Of a DNA stretch of 11,963 bases, positions 1-5,750 are shown piece after piece. Each line of letters begins with the position of its first letter. Position 1 is the first letter of the stretch. The position numbers were made by a program, and so were the translations under genes. Below the pieces are notes generated by a model. It had not been told where the DNA came from and ran no database searches. It saw nothing but the letters and a program-made list of their open reading frames with translations. Source of the DNA: an uncultured Pseudodesulfovibrio sp. (lineage in GTDB: Bacteria; Desulfobacterota; Desulfovibrionia; Desulfovibrionales; Desulfovibrionaceae); NCBI GenBank assembly GCA_947259235.1, contig CAMYLL010000052.1:1-11963 (forward strand). The letters are read 5' to 3'.

Positions 1-1109
1 TGCACCTCGTTGATGCCGTCGGTGTCGTAGTATATCTGCCGCTGGCGCACGAGCTTGCCGCCGGAAAGGACGCCCTGGCGCATGTCGTTCTTGGCGTTGT
101 AGACCGGGGGATCGAAGTAGAGCCGGGGCAGTTGCTTGCACAGCTCCTCGATATAGGCGGTGGTGCGTGCGTCCTGCCTGATGCGCTCGGCGTTGTAGTT
201 TGGCTCGCGCACGCTGGAGTAGTCCACCCCGGCCATGGCCAGGCAGATGCCGAGGTTGATGTAGGGCAGCGCGCCCTGGATGGAATAGCCGCCTTCGAGC
301 ACGGCGATGTCCGGCTTGAGCATCTCGTTGAGGGCCGCGTAGCCCCGGGCCGAGAAGTTCATGTCGGTGATGGGATCGGTGAAATGGTTGTCCTGCCCGG
401 CGGAGTTGATGATCAGGTCGGGCTTGAAGTCTTCGAGAATGGGCATGACCACGCGCTCCATGGTCATCAGGAACCCTTCGTCCGAGGTGTTGGGCGGCAG
501 GGGGATGTTCAGGGTGCGGCCCATGGCCGCCGGCCCGCCCAGCTCCTGGGGGAACCCGGAGCCGGGATACAGGGTGCGCCCGTCCTGGTGCATGGAGATG
601 AACAGGGTGTCCGGGTCGTGCCAGTAGACGTCCTGGGTCCCGTCGCCGTGGTGGCAATCCGTGTCCACGATGGCCACGCGCTTGTGGCCGTAGGTGGCGC
701 GGATGTGCTCGATCATCACGGCTTCGATGTTGATGTTGCAGAAACCGCGCGCGCCGTGGACAACCTTCATGGCGTGATGCCCGGGCGGACGGACCATGGC
801 AAATGCGCGGTCGCACTCGCCCTGCATGACGAGGTCCGCGGCCTTCATGGCTCCGCCTGCGGAGATGAGGTGCGAGCGGGTGGTCACGGCGCTGACCTCG
901 GGGAAGCAGAAGTGGACGCGCTCCACATCCTCGATGGTGGCCACGTCGGGCTTGTGCTCCGTGATCCCCTCGATGTCGAAGAGCCCTTCCTCGCGCAGCT
1001 GGTCCTGGGTGTAGAGCAGCCGCTCCTGCCTCTCGGGATGGGTGGGCGAGATGGCCCAGTCAAAGGCGGGGAAGAAGACGATGCCGAGAGATTTATCTGC
1101 CTTGAGCAT
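1..1109 (-). CDS. Histone deacetylase-fold amidohydrolase (AcuC/Hda1/acetylpolyamine amidohydrolase superfamily), C-terminus beyond window
   Basis: The reading frame opens at ATG 1109 and has no stop before base 1, giving 369 complete residues. It is a zinc-dependent deacylase of the arginase/deacetylase fold, which hydrolyses acyl-amide bonds on lysines, polyamines or small molecules. Visible motifs are RPPGHH at residues 107-112 (catalytic histidine pair), GFCNI at 122-126, DTDCHHGDG at 149-157 (zinc ligands Asp151 and His153), the third zinc Asp (Asp240) in SAGQD, and LEGGY with the transition-state Tyr275. All catalytic residues are therefore present. The usual SAGFD is SAGQD here. There is no signal peptide, so it should be cytoplasmic. 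The start lies 2 bases after the stop of the hydantoinase-like gene, with a GGAGG Shine-Dalgarno inside that gene's last codons, so translation is coupled. The natural substrate cannot be told from sequence. Confidence 0.93.
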   Translation of the reverse strand, partial: MLKADKSLGIVFFPAFDWAISPTHPERQERLLYTQDQLREEGLFDIEGITEHKPDVATIEDVERVHFCFPEVSAVTTRSHLISAGGAMKAADLVMQGECDRAFAMVRPPGHHAMKVVHGARGFCNINIEAVMIEHIRATYGHKRVAIVDTDCHHGDGTQDVYWHDPDTLFISMHQDGRTLYPGSGFPQELGGPAAMGRTLNIPLPPNTSDEGFLMTMERVVMPILEDFKPDLIINSAGQDNHFTDPITDMNFSARGYAALNEMLKPDIAVLEGGYSIQGALPYINLGICLAMAGVDYSSVREPNYNAERIRQDARTTAYIEELCKQLPRLYFDPPVYNAKNDMRQGVLSGGKLVRQRQIYYDTDGINEV

Positions 1110-1111
1110 GG

Positions 1112-2818
1112 CTAGCAGCCCTCCAGTGTCGCGACCACGCCGGGGCGCACCTGGCATTTGACGCGGATGTTGCGCCCCACTTGCTCCATGTTCTCTATCA
1201 TGTTGAAGCTCGACGAGTGGGTGATCTGCGCGTCTTCGGGCCGCAGGTAGACGCCCATGGAGTCAAGCTGCATGGCGAGCTGGTTCATGGCGTCCTTTTC
1301 CGCGTCGCGCTGGGCGTAGCTGGTGTGGATGTTCTCGCGATAGGACAGGGACGGGATGAACAGCACGTGGCGCTGGGTGTCGGCAAAGAGCTCCAGCTCC
1401 CAGGTGGTGCGGGTCAGGGCCGCGCCGATGGCGTTGGCCACGTCGTAGTTGTCCGGCACTTCGGTGGAGAGCTGGAACCGCCTGAACAATTCGAGCTTCA
1501 AGGCCTTGGCCGGGCCGCCCATGAGGTAGACCTTCTTGGGGACAACCCGCTTCTCTTCCAGCAGCTCGTGGATGGTGTAGACGGGCTTGGAGTTGATCTC
1601 GTCGATGAGGTCGCGGGTGGCGGTGTGGATGGTCTCGGTCGCGTAATCCACTGCGGCGCGGGCCAGGTCGTCGGGGTTCATGCCGTGAGCGGCGGACAGA
1701 GCCTGAAGGGCTGCTCGCGATGCCTCGACATCGCCCACCTCGGACGCGCCGAGGGTGTTCAGGGCGTCGGTCAGGGTGGGCTGGCTCCCGCCCAGGCACA
1801 CGGACGGGCCGAGCCGGTTGGGGCCGACGCGCACCGTCCTGGACGCGGCGGACACGGAGATGGCCGAGTCGCCGCCGATGCCGATGGACAGCACCTTGAG
1901 GGCCGAGACCAGGGTCGGGTGCGAGCCGATGGCGATGCCCTCGCGCTCGATGAGCGGCGCACCGTCCGCAAACACGGCGATGTCCGTGGTGGTTCCGCCG
2001 ATGTCGAGGATGACCGAGTCGTGAAAGATGTCCGTCAGGGCGATGATGCCCATGACCGAGGCGGCTGGGCCGGAAAAGATGGACTGCACGGGCATGCGCC
2101 GCGACTGGGGCAGGGGCATGGTCCCGCCGTCCGCCTTGAGGATGTTGACCTTGACGTGGGCCAGCCCCATGCCCGCGAGGCTCTTCTCCACGGCGGTGGC
2201 GAACTGATTATAGAGCCGCCAGACCGCGCAGTTGAAATAGGCCGTGGCCACGCGTCGGGGGAAGTTGAGCGCCCCGCCCAGCTGGTGGCCCAGGGTGACG
2301 AAGTCGGCGTGCTCGCAGTCCGCCTCCTCGCGGCATTGCAGCACGGCGCGGCGGATGGTGTTCTCGTGGCGGGGGTTGCGGGTGGAGAACTTGCTCACCG
2401 CGGCGTAGACGCGCACGCCGTTCTTGCGGCAGGCGTCGATGGACTCGGAGAGCTGGCTGCTGGACAGGGAGCGGACCTTGTTGCCCCGGTGGTCGATGGA
2501 CCCCTCGATGACGTGAAAGTCGCGGCAGGTCATGGCGTTGTGCGGGTCGATGCCCGGCCCGGCGCTGACGATGACGCCCACGTCCTCGGTCTTGCCCTGG
2601 ACGATGGCGTTGGTGGACAGGGTGGTGGAGAGATTGAGCTGCGTCACCGCGCTCGCGTCAACCTGGGCCAGCATGGCCTCGAGGGCCTCGGTGACCGACG
2701 TCAGCAGGTCGTCGTGGCGCGTGCGCACCTTGCACGAGGCAAGGATGCGGGGTCCCCCTTCCAGGTCAATGGCGACGGCGTCCGTATGGGTTCCGCCCAC
2801 GTCGATTCCAAGCAGCAT
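1112..2818 (-). CDS. Hydantoinase/oxoprolinase family protein (HyuA-like ATPase)
   Basis: This 568-aa protein belongs to the ASKHA-fold ATP-dependent hydantoinase/5-oxoprolinase family, whose members open cyclic amides or carboxylate ketones using ATP. Motifs: an N-terminal phosphate loop GIDVGGTHTDAV (4-15), TTLSTNAIVQGK (65-76), SGPAASVMG (249-257), the second phosphate loop LDIGGTTTDIAVF (271-283), IGIGGDSAI (312-320) and YLMGGPAKA (431-439). It is shorter than typical HyuA (roughly 650-700 aa), and the usual 'GPxxxGAxPGPAC' stretch reads as GPNRLGPSVC, so it belongs to a compact subfamily. No HyuB partner lies next to it; its operon partner is the deacetylase-fold gene. The start is supported by AAGGAG five bases upstream and by the N-terminal nucleotide-binding motif starting at residue 4. 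The substrate is unknown. Confidence 0.92.
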   Translation of the reverse strand: MLLGIDVGGTHTDAVAIDLEGGPRILASCKVRTRHDDLLTSVTEALEAMLAQVDASAVTQLNLSTTLSTNAIVQGKTEDVGVIVSAGPGIDPHNAMTCRDFHVIEGSIDHRGNKVRSLSSSQLSESIDACRKNGVRVYAAVSKFSTRNPRHENTIRRAVLQCREEADCEHADFVTLGHQLGGALNFPRRVATAYFNCAVWRLYNQFATAVEKSLAGMGLAHVKVNILKADGGTMPLPQSRRMPVQSIFSGPAASVMGIIALTDIFHDSVILDIGGTTTDIAVFADGAPLIEREGIAIGSHPTLVSALKVLSIGIGGDSAISVSAASRTVRVGPNRLGPSVCLGGSQPTLTDALNTLGASEVGDVEASRAALQALSAAHGMNPDDLARAAVDYATETIHTATRDLIDEINSKPVYTIHELLEEKRVVPKKVYLMGGPAKALKLELFRRFQLSTEVPDNYDVANAIGAALTRTTWELELFADTQRHVLFIPSLSYRENIHTSYAQRDAEKDAMNQLAMQLDSMGVYLRPEDAQITHSSSFNMIENMEQVGRNIRVKCQVRPGVVATLEGC

Positions 2819-2828
2819 GCTCTCTCCT

Positions 2829-2845
2829 TGACTTTTTCCAAGTCA
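2829..2845 (-). promoter_or_regulatory. Leader hairpin abutting the hydantoinase-gene ribosome binding site
   Basis: A perfect 6-bp inverted repeat (TGACTT / AAGTCA) is separated by five bases and ends directly against the AGGAG of the ribosome binding site. On the minus-strand transcript it would form a stem with a GGAAA loop at or very near the predicted 5' end. It could protect the 5' end, modulate ribosome access, or at DNA level be an operator at +1. The function is inferred only from position. Confidence 0.4.
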
Positions 2846-2851
2846 CCAACG

Positions 2852-2880
2852 GGCTTAGCACCGCGCCGGGCAGGGAGCAA
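2852..2880 (-). promoter_or_regulatory. Probable sigma-70-type promoter for the hydantoinase-deacetylase operon
   Basis: On the minus strand, TTGCTC (2875-2880) and TAAGCC (2852-2857) are separated by 17 bases, and the -10 is preceded by TGC (extended -10 pattern). The predicted start near 2845 gives a leader of about 27 bases ending in AAGGAG and ATG 2818. The -35 is a partial match only. Confidence 0.45.
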
Positions 2881-2964
2881 CCGTGAAATCGGCGAGCGGT
2901 TGGTTTGGAGCGGGGAATGGTCGGGGAAAGGCGGGCCGCATGGCCGACCGGGGCGTGCCGCGCC

Positions 2965-3216
2965 TCAGTCGTCGTCGCGGTTGCGGACGTCGTCTCGCCA
3001 GGCGTTGAGGGGCGCGTAGCATCCCTGGCCTTCGTGCTGGGTACGCCGGAAGAGCTCGGCGGTCTCCGGGTCGAGCATCAGCCCGCACAGGTAGCGGCCC
3101 TGCTCCTCGTCCCAGCGCAGGTCCGGGCAGCGGGGCATGTATCCATAGCGCCTGTGCGACTCCATGCACGGGTCGCGCAGACAGCACCAGCCGCAGCCGA
3201 CACAGGGTTTGCTCAT
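2965..3216 (-). CDS. Small cysteine-rich protein (mini YkgJ-like metal-binding cluster)
   Basis: This 83-aa protein has eight cysteines: C5, C8, C11, C12, C17, C30, C44 and C66. The opening CxxCxxCC motif recalls the YkgJ (Fe/Zn cysteine-cluster) family, and the segment RCPDLRW...GRYLCGLM looks like a second half-cluster. It is much shorter than the family norm. There is no signal peptide or membrane helix, so it should be a cytoplasmic metal-binding protein of unknown role. The start ATG 3216 has only a weak GGA five bases upstream, but the motif at residues 5-12 fixes the N-terminus closely. It is separated from the upstream membrane-protein gene by 120 bp and from the downstream operon by about 146 bp. 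Confidence 0.8.
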   Translation of the reverse strand: MSKPCVGCGWCCLRDPCMESHRRYGYMPRCPDLRWDEEQGRYLCGLMLDPETAELFRRTQHEGQGCYAPLNAWRDDVRNRDDD

Positions 3217-3336
3217 AGTATCCGATGCCGTTTTGCAGGCCGCGTATCGACGATCTTTTGCGGGCTGCCGGGCAGTCTACGCGCTACCTTCCCTGGCGGC
3301 GAAAGGCAAGGGAAAGCGGAAAGGGAACCGGGGCGG
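3217..3336. other. Intergenic spacer, nothing definite
   Basis: This 120-bp gap between two minus-strand genes holds purine-rich repeats and an imperfect stem (TTCCCT/AGGGAA, 14-base loop) without a T-tract, so it is not an intrinsic terminator. No convincing promoter for the cysteine-rich gene was found, and read-through from 3759 is possible. Confidence 0.4.
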
Positions 3337-3759
3337 CTACAGAATGAAGTCCTTGATCACCTGCCAGCCGGTGCGGAACTGGTAGAAGGCAAGGGCCAGG
3401 AGCACCGTGTTCGACACGCCGTGCAGCACGGGAAGGACCGTGCGCGCCTTTTTCCTGCGGTCCATGAGCAGGCCGGACCACAGGGCGAAGAGCAGGAGCG
3501 GGAGCATGACCAGGGCGGTCTTGTAATGGTCGCCGGTGACGAAGTTGACCTGCCACTTGAGCCGGGCCACGATCAACCCGCCCATCATGCCGCCCAGCCA
3601 CATGGCCGTGGCCAGCGTGCCCACGGTCACGTGGCGCTTCCAGAGGAACTGGGTGCGCAGGCCGAAATGGCGGGACAGGGCGCGCTCCATGCCGAGGTAG
3701 GCGGCGTAGACGCCGAGGAGCGTGGCCAGAATCTGCAGGACGGGATGGAACCAGAGCAT
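3337..3759 (-). CDS. Four-helix integral membrane protein, DUF4079-like
   Basis: The gene encodes a 140-aa inner-membrane protein with hydrophobic segments at about residues 6-24, 43-64, 80-99 and 108-126. Histidines sit at or near helix ends (H5, H43, H78, H113), the arrangement found in small two-haem b-type cytochromes and recalled from the DUF4079 family; haem binding is inference. The frame is open up to ATG 3822, which would add 21 residues. The start at 3759 is preferred because GGAGG lies just upstream of it and the family-like hydrophobic N-terminus (WFHPVLQ) follows at once, whereas the longer version begins with an unremarkable polar stretch overlapping the promoter. The neighbours give no pathway clue. 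Confidence 0.78.
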   Translation of the reverse strand: MLWFHPVLQILATLLGVYAAYLGMERALSRHFGLRTQFLWKRHVTVGTLATAMWLGGMMGGLIVARLKWQVNFVTGDHYKTALVMLPLLLFALWSGLLMDRRKKARTVLPVLHGVSNTVLLALAFYQFRTGWQVIKDFIL

Positions 3760-3794
3760 CAAAACCTCCATGGTCGACGGGTGACATTCCACCC

Positions 3795-3822
3795 AGCCTA
3801 CACCATGTGCGCCGTTTTTCAA
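3795..3822 (-). promoter_or_regulatory. Probable promoter of the DUF4079-like gene
   Basis: On the minus strand, TTGAAA (3817-3822) and TAGGCT (3795-3800) are 16 bases apart. The predicted start near 3788 gives a leader of about 28 bases before ATG 3759. The -35 lies inside the inverted repeat at 3814-3837. Confidence 0.45.
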
Positions 3823-3837
3823 AGAGGCGGGAAAAAC
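3814..3837. repeat. AT-rich perfect inverted repeat at a gene end, overlapping a -35 element
   Basis: GTTTTTC (3814-3820) and GAAAAAC (3831-3837) are perfect 7-bp arms around a 10-base spacer. The repeat begins at the base after the stop codon of the glycosyltransferase gene and covers part of the predicted -35 of the next gene. It may be a weak transcript-end hairpin (no following T-run), a repressor site, or both. Confidence 0.5.
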
Positions 3838-4881
3838 TCAGAGACCGAGCTTGGGAGCCAGGGCCGCCCAGACCGCGTCCGGGGTCAGGGTGCGCATGCA
3901 GTCGTGGTGGCCCAGGGGGCACTTGCGCGGGCCGTGCAGCCCGCAGGGACGACAGCTGAGAGGAACCTCCATGACCGTGGAATTCTCCCCGCGCGGAAAG
4001 AAACCCAGCTCCCGGACGGTGGGGCCGAAGAGGGCTACCAAGGGCGTGTCCTGGGCCCAGGCCAGATGCATGGGGCCGGAGTCGTTGGTCAGGCAGGCGT
4101 CGACCCGTCCCAGATAGGCGGCCAGCTCGGGCAGGGAGAGCGCCCCGGCCAGGTTGACCACCGCATCGGCGCGGCCGGTCGCGCCCGCACCCGCCACCAC
4201 CTGGGCGGCCACGGCCTCCTCGCCCGGCCCGGCGAAGACGAGCACCTGCGCCCCGGCGCGGGCGGCCCGGGCCACGATGTAGCTGAAGTATTCCGCGGGC
4301 CAGCACTTGGTGGGCCAGGTGGACCCGGGGTGGACGCCGAGCACCGGACCTCGGCCGCAGGTAGCGCGCCAGAAGGCGTCAGCCGCGTCTCGTGCCGACT
4401 GGGGCAGGACCAGCGGCGCCTTGGGGGCCGGACCAGAGATGCCCAGGGGGTTCAGGAGCTGCAGCAGCCGCTCCACCTCCTCCAGCTCGTCGAAACGGCG
4501 GGGGACCGTGTCCGTATAGGCAAGGCGGTTGAACCACGGGCTGTCGTAGCCGATGCGCCGGGGGATGCCCGTGGCCCCGGCCACCATGGCCGAGCGCAGG
4601 CTGGCATGGGCCGAGATCCAGAGATCGAACCCCTGCGCGCCGATGTCGCGCCCCAGCCGCAGGCCGGAGAGCATGGACTTCTGCGCGCCGCGCTTGGCAA
4701 AGCCGTGGACCCCGGCCAGCCCGGGCTGGGCGGCAAAGAGCGGCTCAACCCCGGCCCGGACGAAAAGGTGTATCTCCGCCCCGGGATACCGGTCCCCCAG
4801 GGCGCGGAGCATGGGCAGCGTGAGCACCGCGTCGCCCAGGAACGCGGTCTGCCAGACGCCTATCTTGCGAAATTCGTGCAT
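3838..4881 (-). CDS. Glycosyltransferase family 9, ADP-heptose:LPS heptosyltransferase type
   Basis: This 347-aa GT-B fold glycosyltransferase of family GT9 transfers heptose from ADP-heptose to LPS inner core at the cytoplasmic face of the inner membrane. Motifs: FLGDAVLTLP (14-23) with the N-terminal Gly-Asp, HPGSTWPTKCWP (184-195) with Lys192, NDSGPMHLAWA (266-276) and LFGPT (284-288), the nucleotide-sugar binding core. A C-terminal cysteine cluster (C310, C313, C321, C328; CRPCGLHGPRKCPLGHHDC) is typical of the WaaF-like branch. ATG 4881 is the only reasonable start, since an in-frame TGA lies two codons upstream. Its best Shine-Dalgarno is a weak AGGA 12 bases away, so it may be poorly translated. 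The acceptor cannot be specified. An RfaE2 gene further right supplies the matching donor pathway. Confidence 0.92.
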   Translation of the reverse strand: MHEFRKIGVWQTAFLGDAVLTLPMLRALGDRYPGAEIHLFVRAGVEPLFAAQPGLAGVHGFAKRGAQKSMLSGLRLGRDIGAQGFDLWISAHASLRSAMVAGATGIPRRIGYDSPWFNRLAYTDTVPRRFDELEEVERLLQLLNPLGISGPAPKAPLVLPQSARDAADAFWRATCGRGPVLGVHPGSTWPTKCWPAEYFSYIVARAARAGAQVLVFAGPGEEAVAAQVVAGAGATGRADAVVNLAGALSLPELAAYLGRVDACLTNDSGPMHLAWAQDTPLVALFGPTVRELGFFPRGENSTVMEVPLSCRPCGLHGPRKCPLGHHDCMRTLTPDAVWAALAPKLGL

Positions 4882-4919
4882 CGGGTTTCAATATCCTGTG
4901 GACGTGATTCAGGCAATGG

Positions 4920-4948
4920 TTGAAATCATGGCCGATACCCCATATCGT
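4920..4948 (+). promoter_or_regulatory. Promoter for the 79-aa/DsrE-like pair
   Basis: TTGAAA (4920-4925) and TATCGT (4943-4948) are separated by exactly 17 bases, one of the best sigma-70-like matches in the window. The predicted start near 4955 gives a leader of about 45 bases. The -10 hexamer is one arm of an inverted repeat (CGATA 4933-4937 / TATCG 4943-4947), and the 8-bp palindrome GTGATCAC (4957-4964) sits just after the start site. Both are candidate operators. Confidence 0.6.
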
Positions 4949-5000
4949 GCTCCCAAGTGATCACCTCTGAACGCGCGACCTCAAGCGGCAGGAACGACCC

Positions 5001-5240
5001 ATGAAATACATTATGTTCGAAGACTTTTCCGGCGCACCCACGCCCATCATCTTTTCCAACCGCATCAATCACGCCGAGATGCGGGAGCAGATGCCCTATT
5101 CGCGGGCGCTGTCCGCGGGATACGTCTCGCTGCGGCCGGACGGATTCCACTGCTACGGCAAATCCACCGGGCTGGAGCTCAAGGCCGAACCCGGCGACGC
5201 GGCCATCATGGCGGCCAAGTTCGACGATCCCGAAAGCTAG
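5001..5240 (+). CDS. Small hypothetical protein, 79 aa
   Basis: The protein is soluble, with no signal peptide, no transmembrane segment and a single cysteine (C51). It has the look of a compact beta-rich domain (MKYIMFEDFSG...PIIFSNRI...MREQMPYSRALSAGYVSL). I do not recognise a named family. Evidence that it is real: a well-placed AGGA seven bases before ATG 5001, a good promoter upstream, codon use like its neighbours, and position as first gene of a pair with the DsrE-like gene 47 bp downstream. The protein appears of the type conserved among sulfate reducers, but that is recollection rather than a search. Confidence 0.82.
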   Translation: MKYIMFEDFSGAPTPIIFSNRINHAEMREQMPYSRALSAGYVSLRPDGFHCYGKSTGLELKAEPGDAAIMAAKFDDPES

Positions 5241-5248
5241 ACCGACCC

Positions 5249-5265
5249 GGCGCGCAATGCGCGCC
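5249..5265 (+). promoter_or_regulatory. Intercistronic GC hairpin
   Basis: GGCGCGC and GCGCGCC form perfect 7-bp arms around a 3-base AAT loop, 8 bases after the stop of the first gene and 9 bases before the GAGGAG ribosome binding site of the next. There is no T-tract, so it is not an intrinsic terminator. It is more likely a processing or stabilising stem that sets different expression of the two genes. Confidence 0.55.
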
Positions 5266-5287
5266 CCAAACCCCGAGGAGCCACACC

Positions 5288-5629
5288 ATGTACTGTCTGT
5301 ATGCCTTCAACGGTGAAATGATGTGCTTTGTCCACGTCCTGCTCAACGGGCTGGACATGGCCGAGAGGGGAAACAAGGTCGCCATCGTCTTCGAGGGCGC
5401 GGCGGTCACGCTCATCCCGGAGCTTGCCAAGGAATCCAACCCCTTCCACGCCCTGTACCGCAAGGCGCGCCAGCAGGGGCTCATCGACGGGGCGTGCCGC
5501 GCCTGCTCCGTCAAGCTCGGCGTCCTCGACGCGGTCCAGGAGGAGCACATCCCGCTGCTGGACGGCATGTCCGGCCACCCCTCCATGGCCGACTACATGG
5601 ACCAGGGGTACACCATCATCACCTTCTGA
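5288..5629 (+). CDS. DsrE/DsrF-like small protein
   Basis: This 113-aa protein is consistent with the DsrE-like alpha/beta fold: a hydrophobic strand, a helix with GLDMAERGNKVAIVFEGAAV (21-40) forming helix plus strand, and a glycine/cysteine segment DGACRACSVKLG (67-78). The cysteines C70 and C73 fall where DsrE/TusD-type proteins carry the sulfur-relay cysteine, so a role in cytoplasmic sulfur trafficking or redox is plausible; C3 and C13 are additional. GAGGAG lies seven bases upstream of ATG 5288. It is the second gene of a plus-strand pair, and the next gene converges on it. The family is fairly clear; the partner and reaction are not. Confidence 0.82.
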   Translation: MYCLYAFNGEMMCFVHVLLNGLDMAERGNKVAIVFEGAAVTLIPELAKESNPFHALYRKARQQGLIDGACRACSVKLGVLDAVQEEHIPLLDGMSGHPSMADYMDQGYTIITF

Positions 5630-5691
5630 CCCGCCGCAGGGACCATGCCCGGCTTTCCACGAACCGCCGGAAAGGAACTCCCCGTCTGTTC

Positions 5692-5727
5692 AAAAAGAAA
5701 GGCCCGAAGCGAAACGCTCCGGGCCTT
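5692..5727 (-). terminator. Strong intrinsic terminator for the YkgJ-RfaE2 unit
   Basis: On the minus strand an 8-bp stem (AAGGCCCG / CGGGCCTT) extends, past one mismatch, into 4 more pairs (AGCG/CGCT) with a 3-base loop, followed by TTTCTTTTT. It starts 24 bases past the stop of the RfaE2 gene. On the plus strand the hairpin is followed by only TT, so it would stop the DsrE-like transcript less well. A separate stem (CTTTCC 5653-5658 / GGAAAG 5669-5674) lies between the DsrE-like gene and this terminator. Confidence 0.88.
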
Positions 5728-5750
5728 GACTCGTTCAGGGATATCGGGGG

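Noticed and set aside
132..1115. 327-codon open frame on the plus strand
   Set aside because: It mirrors the deacetylase-fold gene, whose full catalytic motif set lies on the other strand.
2919..2949. Inverted repeat GGTCGG/CCGACC downstream of the cysteine-rich gene as a terminator
   Set aside because: It has a 19-base loop and no T-tract on either strand; possible structure but not an intrinsic terminator.
1181..3019. 612-codon open frame on the plus strand
   Set aside because: It is antisense to the hydantoinase-like gene. Its protein is low-complexity, rich in G, A, V, H and D, with no motif, as expected from the shadow frame of a GC-rich gene.
3760..3822. Longer start for the DUF4079-like protein at ATG 3822
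   Set aside because: The added 21 residues overlap the promoter and lack a ribosome site, whereas GGAGG lies directly before ATG 3759.
3284..4306. 340-codon minus-strand frame overlapping two genes
   Set aside because: It overlaps the glycosyltransferase and membrane-protein genes in another frame and has Arg/Gly/Pro-rich, motif-free content.
2905..4923. 672-codon open frame on the plus strand
   Set aside because: It is antisense to three well-supported minus-strand genes and their spacers, has a Gly/Gln/His/Arg-rich composition and no recognisable domain.
4882..5000. A minus-strand promoter for the glycosyltransferase gene
   Set aside because: Candidate -35/-10 pairs had wrong spacing or lay too close to the ATG, so none was good enough to annotate.
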